Below are positions 35,007-45,375 of a DNA stretch of 64,000 nucleotides, piece by piece. Origin of the DNA: an uncultured Pelagibacteraceae bacterium (GTDB lineage Bacteria; Pseudomonadota; Alphaproteobacteria; Pelagibacterales; Pelagibacteraceae); the NCBI GenBank assembly GCA_902538495.1, contig CACBFJ010000002.1:62001-126000 (forward strand). Direction: 5' to 3'. The notes below the pieces were generated by a model. It had not been told where the DNA came from, ran no database searches, and saw only the letters and a program-made list of their open reading frames with translations. A program made the translations under genes and the position numbers. Each line of letters opens with the position of its first letter. Position 1 is the first letter of the stretch.

Positions 35007-37244
35007 TTAATTCAATTTTAAGTCAAATCTGTCCGAATTCATTACTTTAACCCACGCTGCGATAAAATCGTTAATAAATTTATCTCCTGAGTCCTCACAT
35101 GCGTAAACCTCTGCTAATGCTCTTAATTGAGAATTTGACCCAAAAATCAAATCAACTCTTGTCGCTTTCCATTTAATTTTTTGAGTTTTTCTGTCTTTAC
35201 CGACAAAAGTCTGCTCTGATTTATCTTCTTCTTTCCAAGTGGTATTCATATCTAGTAAGTTTATGAAATAATCATTTGTCAGATAACCAGGTCTTTTTGT
35301 AAAAACACCATGTTCTGAATTGTCATAATTAGTATCTAAAACTCTCATTCCACCTATTAGAGCTGTCATTTCAGGCGCTGTTAAACCCATCAACTGAGCC
35401 TTATCTACTAATTTTTCTTCTGCAGAAACATTTGAAGCTCCACCATTCAAGTAATTTCTAAAACCATCTGCTTGTGGTTCTAGAAGGCCAAACGAATTAA
35501 TATCAGTTTGGTCTTGTCTCGCATCTCCTCTTCCTGCTGAAAATGGAACTTTAACTTTATAACCAGCTTTTTTTGCGGCCATTTCGACTCCAACACCACC
35601 TGCTAGTACAATTAAGTCAGCCATTGAAACACTTTTTTTATTACTGTCAAATTTACTTTTGATTTTACTCAAGGCTTTAATCACATTTGATAACTTCTTA
35701 GGATTATTAACTTTCCAATTTTTTTGGGGCTCTAACATTATCCTTGCACCATTAGCACCACCTCTTTTGTCTGATCCTCTAAAAGTTGATGCTGACGCCC
35801 AAGCAGTTGATACTAAATCTGAAACCGATATTTTTGATTTAGAAATTTTATTTTTCAAATCTTTAATATCTTTTGACTTGAGTTTATATTTTGGTTTATC
35901 TATTGGATCTTGCCAAATTAACTGTTCTTTTGGAACTTCACTACCAAGATAACAAACTCTAGGACCCATATCTCTGTGAGTTAATTTAAACCAAGCTCTT
36001 GCAAAAGCATCATGAAACTCTTTTGGATTTTGATGAAAATGTTTTGTAATAGGGCCATAACTTGGATCAACTTTCATTGAGATATCAGTTGTTTGCATCA
36101 TTGGTGGGTGTAGCACACCTTTCTTATGTGCATCAGGAACCATTTTAATTTCTTGACCATTTTTCTTAGGCGTCCATTGGTGAGCACCAGCAGGGCTTTT
36201 TGTAAGCTCCCATTCATGTCCATATAAACAATCTAAATAGCCCATGTCCCATCTAATGGGATTTTGAGTCCAGGCGCCCTCAATACCACTGCTTATTGTA
36301 TCAACACCTTTTCCAGATTTGTAACCACTATTCCATCCAGTAGACTGGTCTTGAAGTTTTGAGGCCTCAGGATCAGGACCCTTAAATGATTCAGATGCTG
36401 CACCATGCGATTTTCCAAACGTATGTCCTCCAGCAACTAATGCAGCTGTCTCATAATCATTCATAGCCATTCTGCCAAATGTCTCTCTAATATCATGTGC
36501 TGCAAGTTTTGGATCTGGATTAGCATCAGGACCTTGGGGGTTAACATAAATTAAACCCATATGTGAAGCACCTAATGGTTGTTCTAAATCTCTTTTTCCA
36601 CTATACCTCTCAACACCTAACATTTCTTTTTCCGAGCCCCAATAGATATCATCTTCTGGCTCCCAAATGTCTGTTCTACCAGCTCCAAAACCAAAAGTTT
36701 TGAAACCCATTGAGTCTAACGCAACATTACCAACAAGTATAAATAAATCAGCCCATGAAATTTTTCTTCCATACTTCTTTTTGATCGGCCATAAAAGCAA
36801 TCTAGCTTTATCCAAATTCACATTATCTGGCCAAGAATTAAGAGGAGCAAATCTTTGATTACCTGTTCCAGCTCCACCTCTACCATCACCAGTTCTGTAA
36901 GTTCCAGCAGCGTGCCAAGCAAGCCTAATAAAGAGTGGTCCATAATGACCATAATCAGCTGGCCACCACTCTTGTGAGTCAGTCATTAATTTTTTTAAAT
37001 CTTTTTTCAGTGCTTTATAATTGAGTTTTTTAAACTCTTTAGCGTAACTAAATTTTTTATCCATAGGGTTAGATAAATTTGAGTGCTGACTAAGAATTTT
37101 AAGATTTAGGCTATTAGGCCAAAAATCTCTCACCGTTTGTCCCCGCCCTGCAGAAAACTTTGCAGGTGTTCCTGTCCCCGTAAAAGGACATTTGCTCATT
37201 TGATTTGCTTTAAAAGATTTATCTTTAAAATTTTCAGTACTCAT
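35007..37244 (-). CDS. katG: Catalase-peroxidase KatG
   Basis: A bifunctional haem enzyme that removes hydrogen peroxide. The distal triad is R107, W110 and H111 in [14 protein letters not shown]. The proximal His is in [13 protein letters not shown]. The Tyr and Met of the Met-Tyr-Trp crosslink are in [13 protein letters not shown] and FGRMAMND. At 745 aa both the haem and the degenerate C-terminal domains are complete, and no signal peptide is seen. A strong ribosome-binding site (AAAGGA) and a promoter with an Irr-like box lie upstream. Peroxide defence of this type is often missing from streamlined ocean bacteria. Confidence 0.97.
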   Translation of the reverse strand: MSTENFKDKSFKANQMSKCPFTGTGTPAKFSAGRGQTVRDFWPNSLNLKILSQHSNLSNPMDKKFSYAKEFKKLNYKALKKDLKKLMTDSQEWWPADYGHYGPLFIRLAWHAAGTYRTGDGRGGAGTGNQRFAPLNSWPDNVNLDKARLLLWPIKKKYGRKISWADLFILVGNVALDSMGFKTFGFGAGRTDIWEPEDDIYWGSEKEMLGVERYSGKRDLEQPLGASHMGLIYVNPQGPDANPDPKLAAHDIRETFGRMAMNDYETAALVAGGHTFGKSHGAASESFKGPDPEASKLQDQSTGWNSGYKSGKGVDTISSGIEGAWTQNPIRWDMGYLDCLYGHEWELTKSPAGAHQWTPKKNGQEIKMVPDAHKKGVLHPPMMQTTDISMKVDPSYGPITKHFHQNPKEFHDAFARAWFKLTHRDMGPRVCYLGSEVPKEQLIWQDPIDKPKYKLKSKDIKDLKNKISKSKISVSDLVSTAWASASTFRGSDKRGGANGARIMLEPQKNWKVNNPKKLSNVIKALSKIKSKFDSNKKSVSMADLIVLAGGVGVEMAAKKAGYKVKVPFSAGRGDARQDQTDINSFGLLEPQADGFRNYLNGGASNVSAEEKLVDKAQLMGLTAPEMTALIGGMRVLDTNYDNSEHGVFTKRPGYLTNDYFINLLDMNTTWKEEDKSEQTFVGKDRKTQKIKWKATRVDLIFGSNSQLRALAEVYACEDSGDKFINDFIAAWVKVMNSDRFDLKLN

Positions 37245-37279
37245 TATTTTCCTTTAGATTAATTCGTTATAGAGTGTAG

Positions 37280-37306
37280 TTTATAATGATTCTAAAAAGC
37301 TGTCAA
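37280..37306 (-). promoter_or_regulatory. katG promoter with Irr-like box
   Basis: Read on the katG strand: a perfect -35 TTGACA (37301-37306), 17 bp, then -10 TAAACT, or TATAAA at 15 bp spacing. The box TTTAGAATCATTATAAA (37280-37296) fills the gap between -35 and -10. It is nearly palindromic about its centre and 15 of 17 bases match the copy between irr and fabA. Position and symmetry suggest repression by Irr or another Fur-family protein. Confidence 0.65.
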
Positions 37307-37339
37307 TTGGTTTAAAATGACGCTAAAGAAAACAAATAA

Positions 37340-37738
37340 TTAGTCTTCTAGCTTAACAAGAACTTCTACAGATTTAATCTTTTTACCGTTTATTTTTTTT
37401 AAGATGTTTATTGGGCCTACATCAGAATTTTCTAAATCGATTAACTTTTCATCTTTTAAATCATAAAAATGATGGTGATCGGTAACATTTGTATCAAAAT
37501 AAGTTTGGTTTGAATTAATCGGGATCTGTTTAAGATATCCTTTTTTTTCAAAAGCATGAACAGTATTATAAATTGTTGCTAATGAAATTTTGTTATTTTT
37601 TTGTCTCTTAATTTTCTGATCTAGCTCATTAATCGTGAAATGAAATGTCTTTTCTGTATCAAATAAAACCTCACATATTTGAAGTCTTTGTTTAGTTGGT
37701 CGTAATCCAGAATTTCTTAATTTATCGATATATTTCAC
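37340..37738 (-). CDS. irr: Fur-family iron response regulator Irr
   Basis: A 132-aa Fur-superfamily repressor/activator starting with GTG. The winged helix is SGLRPTKQRLQICEVLF and SLATIYNTVHAFEKKGYLKQ. The metal/haem-associated HHHFY motif follows in TDHHHFYDLKDEKL. Similarity to Irr, and the divergent fabA-fabB-fabI, an arrangement known from Rhizobiales, favour Irr over PerR. Irr senses iron through haem in rhizobia. No Cys-Pro haem regulatory motif is visible here, as in many Irr proteins outside Bradyrhizobium. Confidence 0.85.
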   Translation of the reverse strand: MKYIDKLRNSGLRPTKQRLQICEVLFDTEKTFHFTINELDQKIKRQKNNKISLATIYNTVHAFEKKGYLKQIPINSNQTYFDTNVTDHHHFYDLKDEKLIDLENSDVGPINILKKINGKKIKSVEVLVKLED

Positions 37739-37756
37739 TATTTAACCGTATTGTTA

Positions 37757-37773
37757 TTTAAAATTATTCTAAA
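37757..37773. promoter_or_regulatory. Irr-like box between irr and fabA
   Basis: TTTAAAATTATTCTAAA lies 19-35 bp upstream of the irr GTG and 60-76 bp upstream of fabA. It shares 15 of 17 bases with the box in the katG promoter, including the whole right arm ATTCTAAA. A TATAAT at 37794-37799 is a candidate -10 for fabA, so one bound regulator could affect both directions. Autoregulation of irr is the simplest reading. Confidence 0.6.
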
Positions 37774-37832
37774 CTGAGATTAAATTTATATTATATAATG
37801 GTAAAATCAAGTAAATAAGGATACTCAATTCT

Positions 37833-38333
37833 ATGAAAAAAAACTCATACTCCTATGATGAACTTATAAATTGTGGAGAAGGAAAATTATTTGGCCCAGG
37901 TAATGCTAAATTACCACTTCCACCAATGCTGATGTTTGATAGAATTACAGAAATTAATGATGACAAAGGAGCATTTAAAAAAGGTTCTTTAAAAGCTGAA
38001 TTAGATATTAAAAAAAATCTTTGGTTTTTTGATTGTCACTTTAAAGAAGATCCTGTTATGCCTGGCTGTCTTGGTCTTGATGCTATGTGGCAGCTGGTAG
38101 GTTTTTTTTTAGGTTGGATTGGAAATCCAGGAAAAGGAAGGGCTTTGGGTGTAGGTACAGTGAAATTTACAGGAGAAGTTTTGCAAAATATAAAATTAGT
38201 AAAATATGAAATTGATATGAAAAAAATCATGTCTCCTGGAGGTACTACAGTAGGTCTTGCTAATGGTATGGTTTTAGCCGATGATAAAAAAATTTATTCA
38301 GCAGACAATTTAAAAGTAGGATTATTTAAATAA
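37833..38333 (+). CDS. fabA: 3-hydroxydecanoyl-ACP dehydratase/isomerase
   Basis: Makes the cis-3-decenoyl-ACP branch point for unsaturated fatty acids. The catalytic His69 ([12 protein letters not shown]) and Asp83 (GCLGLDAMW) match the E. coli enzyme's pair. It is 166 aa. First gene of fabA-fabB-fabI, overlapping fabB by one base, divergent from irr. Confidence 0.96.
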   Translation: MKKNSYSYDELINCGEGKLFGPGNAKLPLPPMLMFDRITEINDDKGAFKKGSLKAELDIKKNLWFFDCHFKEDPVMPGCLGLDAMWQLVGFFLGWIGNPGKGRALGVGTVKFTGEVLQNIKLVKYEIDMKKIMSPGGTTVGLANGMVLADDKKIYSADNLKVGLFK

Positions 38334-39544
38334 TGAAAAGAGTCGTAATTACAGGTTTAGGAGTTGTTTCGTGTTTAGGAAATAACCAAGATGAAGTATA
38401 CAATTCTCTTTTAAACTCAAAGTCTGGAATATCTTTCAGTCCAGAATATAAAGAACATAATCTTAAAAGTCATATTCACGGTAAACCAAATATAAAACTT
38501 GAGGATTTTATTGATAGAAAAACAATAAGGTTTATGGGATCAGGTTCAGCATATAATTATGTTGCAATGAAAGAAGCTATCGAGGACTCTGGGCTTGAGG
38601 AGAAAGAGGTAAGCAATTTTAAAACTGGAATAGTAATGGGCTCAGGTGGCCCGTCGATTGAAAATGTGATTTTGGCTGCAGATAAAACTAGAGCTAAAAC
38701 TCCTAAACTTATGGGACCATTTATTGTTCCAAGAACAATGGCAAGCACTGCTTCGGCAACTTTGGCCGTACCTTTTAAAATAAAAGGGACTAATTATACA
38801 ATGAGCTCAGCATGTGCAACTAGTGGGCATTGTATAGGAAACTCTATGGAGTTAATTCAAATGGGAAAACAAGATATTGTCTTTGCTGGTGGAAGTGAGG
38901 AAATTCATTGGGCCATGACAGCTATGTTTGATGCAATGACTGCTTTGTCCTCAAAATATAATGATACACCTGAAACTGCTTCAAGAGCTTATGATAAAAC
39001 AAGAGATGGTTTTGTTATTGCTGGTGGGGGTGGAGTATTGGTGCTTGAAGAATATGAGCATGCTAAAGCAAGAGGTGCCAAAATATATGCTGAACTCACT
39101 GGATATGGAGCAACTTCAGATGGTTATGACATGGTAGCTCCATCTGGCGAAGGAGCTGTAAGATGTATGAAGATGGCAATGGCAACAGCAAAAAATAAAA
39201 TTGATTATATTAATACTCATGGAACATCTACTCCTGTTGGAGACATAACAGAACTAAACGCTGTAAAAGAAACTTTTGGTGAACAAATTCCGAAAATTAG
39301 CTCAACAAAATCTTTATCAGGTCATCCTTTAGGAGCAGCGTCGGTACACGAGGCGATATATTGTTTAATTATGATGAAAAATAATTTTATTGCTGGTTCA
39401 GCTAATATCAAAGAAATGGACGAGGAAGCTAAAAAATTTCCAATTGTTGCAAAATCAGAGAAAAATGTTTCTTTAAATGCGGTTATGTCAAACAGTTTTG
39501 GCTTTGGTGGAACCAATGCTGCACTTATTTTTGAAAAGGTTTAA
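38333..39544 (+). CDS. fabB: 3-oxoacyl-ACP synthase I
   Basis: Elongating condensing enzyme partnered with FabA for unsaturated fatty acids. The nucleophile is Cys161 in [14 protein letters not shown]; the two catalytic His are in [12 protein letters not shown] and [11 protein letters not shown]-terminal [15 protein letters not shown] is typical. It is 403 aa. Operon with fabA and fabI. Confidence 0.95.
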   Translation: MKRVVITGLGVVSCLGNNQDEVYNSLLNSKSGISFSPEYKEHNLKSHIHGKPNIKLEDFIDRKTIRFMGSGSAYNYVAMKEAIEDSGLEEKEVSNFKTGIVMGSGGPSIENVILAADKTRAKTPKLMGPFIVPRTMASTASATLAVPFKIKGTNYTMSSACATSGHCIGNSMELIQMGKQDIVFAGGSEEIHWAMTAMFDAMTALSSKYNDTPETASRAYDKTRDGFVIAGGGGVLVLEEYEHAKARGAKIYAELTGYGATSDGYDMVAPSGEGAVRCMKMAMATAKNKIDYINTHGTSTPVGDITELNAVKETFGEQIPKISSTKSLSGHPLGAASVHEAIYCLIMMKNNFIAGSANIKEMDEEAKKFPIVAKSEKNVSLNAVMSNSFGFGGTNAALIFEKV

Positions 39545-39546
39545 TC

Positions 39547-40332
39547 ATGAGCTTGATGAAAGGTAAAAAAGGATTAATCATGGGAGTTGCTAATGAAAGA
39601 TCTATTGCTTGGGGTATCTCTCAGAAACTTTCAGAGGCTGGCGCTGAATTAGCTTTTACGTATTTAGGTGATGCTCTTAAGAAAAGAGTGGTCCCTCTAG
39701 CAGAAAAATTAAATTCAAAATCAACTTTTAGCTGTGATGTTGAAAAAAAAGAAGAGGTTGTAAAATTATTTGAGAATATCAAATCTCAATGGGGAGAAAT
39801 TGATTTTGTAGTTCATGCAGTTGCATTTTCAGATAAATCAGAATTATCAGGCGAATATTTAAATACAACTAGAGAAAACTTTTTAAGAAGTATGTTAATT
39901 TCATGTTTTTCATTTACTGAAGTAGCAAAAGAAGCGTCAAAGGTAATTAAACAAGGTGGAAGTTTATTAACTTTAACTTACGAGTCTACTAAAGCTATTC
40001 CAAATTATAACGTAATGGGTGTTTGTAAATCAGCTTTAGAAGCTAGTGTTAAGTATCTAGCTCGAGATTTGGGTGCCAAAGGCATGAGAGTAAATGCAAT
40101 AAGTGCGGGCCCTATTAAAACATTGGCAGCTTCTGCGATTGGAGATGCAAAATTCCTATATAAATGGAACGAAGACCATTCTTTTCTCAAAAGAAACGTA
40201 GATATCCATGATGTTGGAAATTCAGCATTATATCTATTAAGTGATCTCGCAAACGGAGTTACTGGTGAAATTCACTATGTAGATGCAGGCTACAATAAAG
40301 TAGGAATGCCTGATCCAAAAAATATAACTTAA
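39547..40332 (+). CDS. fabI: Enoyl-ACP reductase
   Basis: NADH-dependent reductase finishing each fatty-acid elongation cycle. The SDR cofactor motif is the FabI-type MGVANERSIAWGI. The catalytic Tyr-x6-Lys is in NYNVMGVCKSALEA. C-terminal HYVDAGYNKVGMP is typical. It is 261 aa. Last gene of the fab operon, ending 2 bp before the convergent lectin gene. Confidence 0.95.
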   Translation: MSLMKGKKGLIMGVANERSIAWGISQKLSEAGAELAFTYLGDALKKRVVPLAEKLNSKSTFSCDVEKKEEVVKLFENIKSQWGEIDFVVHAVAFSDKSELSGEYLNTTRENFLRSMLISCFSFTEVAKEASKVIKQGGSLLTLTYESTKAIPNYNVMGVCKSALEASVKYLARDLGAKGMRVNAISAGPIKTLAASAIGDAKFLYKWNEDHSFLKRNVDIHDVGNSALYLLSDLANGVTGEIHYVDAGYNKVGMPDPKNIT

Positions 40333-40334
40333 TT

Positions 40335-42575
40335 TTAATATAAGTTTTGTCTTGATTTAACAGCTCTTAACTCTATTAAGTTTTCGTGTCCAACACCATC
40401 TTTATCAATTCTACTAAATACAGATTTAATATTCCACCCATTATCTAAAAACCAATCAAATCCAGTTTCCAAAATAATCATTGAGCTAAAGTTTTTATCA
40501 ATAGTAGTGTTATATATGGTTGTGTTTCCAACATAGTTGGCTAGTATATCTGATCCATCTGTAAGGTCTTTATTAAAATCTAACTTAAAATAAGGTATAA
40601 ATAATGAGTCGGTAAGATAAATTTCTTTCTCAACAGCAGATCCTAAAGAAATTGATGATGTTTCAAGTTCTCTTTTATCAAATTTTAGCTTTGAACTACT
40701 GCTACCTGTTTCAGAATATCCATCAAAATTTACAAAACCAAAATCAAATTTGGAATAATTGTGAAATTTATAATTTTTATGGACATTCTTTAAATTATAT
40801 TTAACCGAACCAAAAATTTGATTTGCTTTAAATTTACCTTTAACAACGTTAGAAGGATTTGAGGTATCAACAACACGTGTTGTAGCGTAAGTAGTTTTTC
40901 CTATTCCCAAGAAAGAATCAATATAATTTTTTTCAGATCCTTGCCAGGTATTGTATAATGAAAAATTATCAGATCTTGCTAAAAACTTAGTACTATTCTT
41001 AGTGCCTATATTAGATCGATCATCTTCATGCCTTAAAACAAGTCCAAATAAAGAACCTTTATCATAGTTAACGTCTGCACCTACTAAAAAACTTTCAGTT
41101 CTATTAATTATTCCTAAATCACCACCTGAGGTAAGATTAAGTCTACCTTTATTAATTGATCCAGCTGTCCAAAACGCCCAATCTTTTGGCGTCATATTAT
41201 AATTTTCTTTTAAATATTTTGTTAATGGTAGTTCACTAATTAAATCATCAATATTTTTTGCAGATAAATTCTTATATTTATCAATGTAATAATCAAAGAA
41301 TTCTGGAGGTATTTGTTCTTTGTAATTATTTTGATTAGAAAGAGTCAATTTCATATCTTTAATTCGAGTTGATTTATTAATTCCAACTCTTCTAAACTGT
41401 TCCATTCTTCGCATAACTTGATTGGTAGTATTAAACATAAATCTCTTAGCATGTTCTGTTTGTGCGTTTACCATTCCACTTACTTGTTTATCATTGAACG
41501 CAGTGTAAGTACTGCCGCTAGCTTCAGTTGAATTAATTGTTAATGTTGTTTGACCGCTTACTGTTGCACTTTCACCAGCTGTTCCACCATATTCAATTAC
41601 ATACGCTCCAGTTGTATCATTTGTGCAATGTAAGTCATTCCATTTACCTTTTCTGCCTGATGGAGAACCGTACATATGAGCACAATTTTCATCCCCGTCA
41701 TATGCAGATGGGTGATCGTTAGGTTCATCAGTTAACCAATTTGCATAAGAATAACCTGATGCAACTGTGCAATCCTCATGTGCAGGATCTGCCTTATTAA
41801 CTCCTGGTGTTGTACTCTCAATTGCTACTTGACAAAAAAAAGTCTTTCCGTTTTCAGGTCCTGAAACCCATTCCCATGTACCTTCTCCTGCTCGAGCATT
41901 ACCTTGTCCTAAATCAAGACTTATAGCTGGATGGGTATTAGATGTATGTGTTGCATCATCAGATCCACCAATCCAAGTATTGGTACCAATTTTATTTTTA
42001 ATAAAATTATTCTCAGCTTCACTTGTAATTGTTACGAGATAACCTGTAAGACCTAAGTAAGTTGAAGCTTCTGCAGCAGTTTTTGCGTCTTCCCAATTAA
42101 TAGTTCCAGTTACAAGTTCATAGTAATGACCATTTCCTGAAAAATAATTAGTACCAGCTGGAGTTACAGCAACAGTAATAGTAGGAGATCCAGCAACGCC
42201 ATCGCCTTTAAATGATAATGTTGCAAGTGCATTATTAATATCATCTTGTGTTCCTCTAAAACCTATTTCTGTAAGAGAATTACCTGTACACTGAGAAGGT
42301 ACACTTGAATTATCACTTGGATAATTACAATAGCCCTGTGCCTGCATTAGATTTGTAACAGAAGTTACCTTTATATTTCCATCCGATGCTACTGCTGAAA
42401 CGAGGAGAGTTCCTGTATAACCGCTAATACTAGGTGTTGTTCCTGAGCTTGATAGTAAAACGAAATCAGTTGTATCAGTTGTTAAAGTTGAAGGCATAGT
42501 AACTGTGCCTGAATAAACTTTATTACTGTTAAAGAAAAATAATAAAATAATCAAACTTAAGACAGCAACTCTCAT
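40335..42575 (-). CDS. Secreted C-type-lectin-domain protein with probable outer-membrane barrel
   Basis: A 746-aa exported protein. A signal peptide (residues 1-22, ending VYS) is followed by a Thr/Ser-rich domain with GTQDDINNALATLSF, a pattern of cadherin-like repeats. A C-type lectin domain (about 145-335) has WEDAKTAAEAS, the ligand-type motif EPNDHPS, and WNDLHC with paired cysteines. From about residue 465 to the end, alternating polar/hydrophobic strands with many Tyr/Asn/Gly, ending RQNLY, look like an autotransporter-type barrel. The EPN motif is the mannose-type in animal lectins; ligand here unknown. No partner transporter gene is adjacent. Confidence 0.75.
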   Translation of the reverse strand: MRVAVLSLIILLFFFNSNKVYSGTVTMPSTLTTDTTDFVLLSSSGTTPSISGYTGTLLVSAVASDGNIKVTSVTNLMQAQGYCNYPSDNSSVPSQCTGNSLTEIGFRGTQDDINNALATLSFKGDGVAGSPTITVAVTPAGTNYFSGNGHYYELVTGTINWEDAKTAAEASTYLGLTGYLVTITSEAENNFIKNKIGTNTWIGGSDDATHTSNTHPAISLDLGQGNARAGEGTWEWVSGPENGKTFFCQVAIESTTPGVNKADPAHEDCTVASGYSYANWLTDEPNDHPSAYDGDENCAHMYGSPSGRKGKWNDLHCTNDTTGAYVIEYGGTAGESATVSGQTTLTINSTEASGSTYTAFNDKQVSGMVNAQTEHAKRFMFNTTNQVMRRMEQFRRVGINKSTRIKDMKLTLSNQNNYKEQIPPEFFDYYIDKYKNLSAKNIDDLISELPLTKYLKENYNMTPKDWAFWTAGSINKGRLNLTSGGDLGIINRTESFLVGADVNYDKGSLFGLVLRHEDDRSNIGTKNSTKFLARSDNFSLYNTWQGSEKNYIDSFLGIGKTTYATTRVVDTSNPSNVVKGKFKANQIFGSVKYNLKNVHKNYKFHNYSKFDFGFVNFDGYSETGSSSSKLKFDKRELETSSISLGSAVEKEIYLTDSLFIPYFKLDFNKDLTDGSDILANYVGNTTIYNTTIDKNFSSMIILETGFDWFLDNGWNIKSVFSRIDKDGVGHENLIELRAVKSRQNLY

Positions 42576-42617
42576 AAAATAATTTTAATTATTTTAATAA
42601 TTTTTCAATTTTACATA

Positions 42618-44690
42618 TTAAACCAAAGCTTGTTTGATAGAAAGTTTTACCTTTCCTCTATCAAATCCAATTACTTTAACTTTTACTTCATCGCCTTCTT
42701 TGACAACATCAGTTACCTTAGCAACTCTTTTATCTGCAAGTTCTGATATATGAACAAGTCCGTCTTGTTTTCCTAGGAAATTAACAAATGCACCAAACTC
42801 CATAATCTTCATAACTTTTCCAGAATAAATTTTATTCAATTCAGCTTTGGCAGTGATATCTTTGATCATTTGCATAGCAATGTTTCTAGACTCTTCATCT
42901 GGAGCAGCAACTGTTACTATACCCTCATCATTTACATCAACTTTAGCACCTGATTTTTCAACTATCTCTCTTATGGTTGCTCCACCTTTTCCAATCACAG
43001 CAGCAATGTCTTTTTTATCAACATTAATTTTTTCCATTTTTGGAGTGTGTTTTCCAACATCAGCTCTTGAGGCTGATAATGCTTTATTCATCTCTCCTAA
43101 AATATGAACTCTTCCATCTTTAGCTTGGCTTAATGCCTGCTCCATTATTTCAAATGTAATACCTGTAATTTTGATATCCATTTGAAGAGAAGTAATTCCA
43201 TCTTTAGTTCCGGCAACTTTAAAGTCCATATCACCTAAATGATCTTCATCACCTAAGATATCTGATAAGACACTAAAATCATCACCTTCTTTGATCAAAC
43301 CCATTGCTATACCTGCAACTGGTTCTTTAATGGGTACACCCGCATCCATTAGTGCTAATGATGTTCCACAAACAGTAGCCATTGAAGATGAGCCATTAGA
43401 CTCAGTAATCTCCGAAACTACTCTAAAAGTATAAGGGAATGCTTCTTTTGATGGCAATGAGGAATGTATTGCTCTCCACGCTAATTTACCATGTCCTATT
43501 TCTCTTCTACCAGTTCCGATTCTTCCTGTTTCTCCAACTGAAAAAGGTGGAAAATTATAGTGAAGCATGAATCTTTCTCTTTGTAATCCATCTAAACTTT
43601 CAATTCTTTGCTCATCATCCGATGTGCCTAAAGTAGCTGTCACAATTGCCTGTGTTTCGCCTCTGGTAAATAATGCAGAACCATGGGTTCGTGGTAAAAC
43701 ACCAACTTCACAAGATATAGGCCTTACATCAGATAATCCTCTACCATCAATTCTGTTTTTATTTTTTAAAATGTCTGTTCGAACTATTGATTTTTCTATT
43801 TTTTTAAGTTCAGAATTAACATCAAGATCTGTAAAATTTTCATCCTCCTCATAAAGTTTTTTAGCTTTATCAGTAATTTCTGAAATTTGATTTGATCTAT
43901 CTTGTTTATCTCTTGTTGCAAAAGCTTTTTTAAGATCTTCTGTGAAAGTTCCCTCAAGTTTTTTCTTAACTTCTGATAGGTCTTTCTTTTCAACAGTCCA
44001 TTCAGGTTTTCTACATTCTTTTGCAAGTTCCTCGATCATTTCAATCACAGGAACAAAACCTTCATGACCAAATTTAACTGCATTTAACATCTCTTCCTCT
44101 GTTAAACCGCTCGCTTCAGACTCAACCATAAGCACTGCATCTTTAGTACCCGCTACAACTAAGTCTAATTTTGATTTTTCAAGCTCATCTTTTGATGGAT
44201 TTAAAACATATTTTCCATCAATATAACCAACTCTAGAGGCTCCAACAGGGCCCATAAACGGCATTCCTGATATAGCCAAAGCTGCTGATGAAGCTGTAAT
44301 TGATAAAATATCTGCCTCATTTTCTTTATCGTAAGAAATGACAGTTGGTAACAACTGAACTTCATTTTTAAATTCATCAGGAAATAACGGTCTGATTGGT
44401 CTATCAATTAATCTGGAGATTAATGTTTCACTCTCGGTTGGTCTTGCCTCTCTTTTGAAATACCCACCTGGAATTTTTCCTGCAGCATAGTATTTTTCCT
44501 GATAATTTACAGATAGTGGAAAATAATCAACATCAGGATTTACTTTTTTTGCTCCCACCACTGTTGCTAAAACAACTGTTTCTCCACATGACGCAATTAT
44601 TGCACCGTCTGCTTGTCTTGCTACTTTTCCTGTTTCTAAACTTATCTTCTTTCCTGCTACTTCAATTTCCTTCTTATATACTTTAAACAT
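42618..44690 (-). CDS. pnp: Polyribonucleotide nucleotidyltransferase (PNPase)
   Basis: A 3'-5' phosphorolytic exoribonuclease. Two RNase PH domains ([39 protein letters not shown]) surround a helical linker. A KH domain ([14 protein letters not shown]) and an S1 domain ([28 protein letters not shown]) end the protein. It is 690 aa. It lies downstream of rpsO as in most bacteria. The presence of a Suv3-like helicase in the same genome suggests a possible helicase partner. Confidence 0.96.
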   Translation of the reverse strand: MFKVYKKEIEVAGKKISLETGKVARQADGAIIASCGETVVLATVVGAKKVNPDVDYFPLSVNYQEKYYAAGKIPGGYFKREARPTESETLISRLIDRPIRPLFPDEFKNEVQLLPTVISYDKENEADILSITASSAALAISGMPFMGPVGASRVGYIDGKYVLNPSKDELEKSKLDLVVAGTKDAVLMVESEASGLTEEEMLNAVKFGHEGFVPVIEMIEELAKECRKPEWTVEKKDLSEVKKKLEGTFTEDLKKAFATRDKQDRSNQISEITDKAKKLYEEDENFTDLDVNSELKKIEKSIVRTDILKNKNRIDGRGLSDVRPISCEVGVLPRTHGSALFTRGETQAIVTATLGTSDDEQRIESLDGLQRERFMLHYNFPPFSVGETGRIGTGRREIGHGKLAWRAIHSSLPSKEAFPYTFRVVSEITESNGSSSMATVCGTSLALMDAGVPIKEPVAGIAMGLIKEGDDFSVLSDILGDEDHLGDMDFKVAGTKDGITSLQMDIKITGITFEIMEQALSQAKDGRVHILGEMNKALSASRADVGKHTPKMEKINVDKKDIAAVIGKGGATIREIVEKSGAKVDVNDEGIVTVAAPDEESRNIAMQMIKDITAKAELNKIYSGKVMKIMEFGAFVNFLGKQDGLVHISELADKRVAKVTDVVKEGDEVKVKVIGFDRGKVKLSIKQALV

Positions 44691-44695
44691 TTCAT

Positions 44696-44722
44696 TTCCA
44701 TTTCGTTTCGTTCGTTTCGTTT
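44696..44722 (-). repeat. Purine-rich GAAAC repeat in the pnp leader
   Basis: On the pnp strand the leader reads GAAACGAAACGAACGAAACG followed by AATGGAAATGAAATG up to the start codon. The (GAAAC)n run is about 22 bases long. Several ATGs overlap the true start. It may be a low-complexity leader or an RNA-binding site; rpsO-pnp leaders are classic sites of PNPase autocontrol in other bacteria. Confidence 0.5.
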
Positions 44723-44747
44723 CATTCAGTTCTATCTATTTTGATTT

Positions 44748-44996
44748 TTACTTTCTCAATTTCAATTTCGACAGTACATTTTTGTAAGAATCAACCTTAT
44801 TTTTTTTAAGGTAATCTAACAATTTTTTTCTCTTATTAACTGCTTTCAGCAAGCCAACTGAGGAGTGTTTATCTTTTTTAAACTGTTTAATATGTTTGGA
44901 TAAATTCTCAATTTTTTCTGTTAATAAAGCTATTTGAATCTCAGATGATCCTGTATCCTTATCATGAATAGCTAATTCTGATGATTTTTTGCTCAT
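44748..44996 (-). CDS. rpsO: 30S ribosomal protein S15
   Basis: A 16S rRNA-binding protein, 82 aa. The central TGSSEIQIALLTEKIENLSKHIKQ and KDKHSSVGLLKAVNKRKKLLDYLK are diagnostic. It lies between rbfA and pnp; truB, usual before rpsO, is absent (10-bp gap to rbfA). Confidence 0.96.
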   Translation of the reverse strand: MSKKSSELAIHDKDTGSSEIQIALLTEKIENLSKHIKQFKKDKHSSVGLLKAVNKRKKLLDYLKKNKVDSYKNVLSKLKLRK

Positions 44997-45006
44997 ATTT
45001 ATTTTC

Positions 45007-45375
45007 CTACTTATTTGTTTGTTTAATTAAATATTCAATTTTTTCTGCATATTCAAAAGACTCATCTTTGCGAAAAAGAATTTTTGGTAAAAACTTTGCA
45101 ATAATTTTTTGAGACAAAATTTTTCTTATTAAAAAAGAATACTCTTTTAATTTTTCAATTGTTTTATCAGCATCCTTACCACCTAATGGTAATACATATG
45201 CTTTAGCTATTTTCAAATCTTGACTCATTCTAACTTCTGTTACTGTTATATTATTTGTTTCTAAATTAGGGATTTTCGCCTCATTCCTTATAAAAATCAT
45301 ACTCAAAGACTGCTTAATCATTTCACCAACTCTAAGCTGCCTTTGGGTAAATTGTTTTCCTATTCTATCAGCCAT
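45007..45375 (-). CDS. rbfA: Ribosome-binding factor A
   Basis: A 30S maturation factor, 122 aa. N-terminal RQLRVGEMIKQSLSMIF and MSQDLKIAKAYVLPLGG match the KH-type RbfA fold. Its ATG overlaps the infB 3' end by one base, giving coupled infB-rbfA-rpsO-pnp. Confidence 0.9.
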   Translation of the reverse strand: MADRIGKQFTQRQLRVGEMIKQSLSMIFIRNEAKIPNLETNNITVTEVRMSQDLKIAKAYVLPLGGKDADKTIEKLKEYSFLIRKILSQKIIAKFLPKILFRKDESFEYAEKIEYLIKQTNK

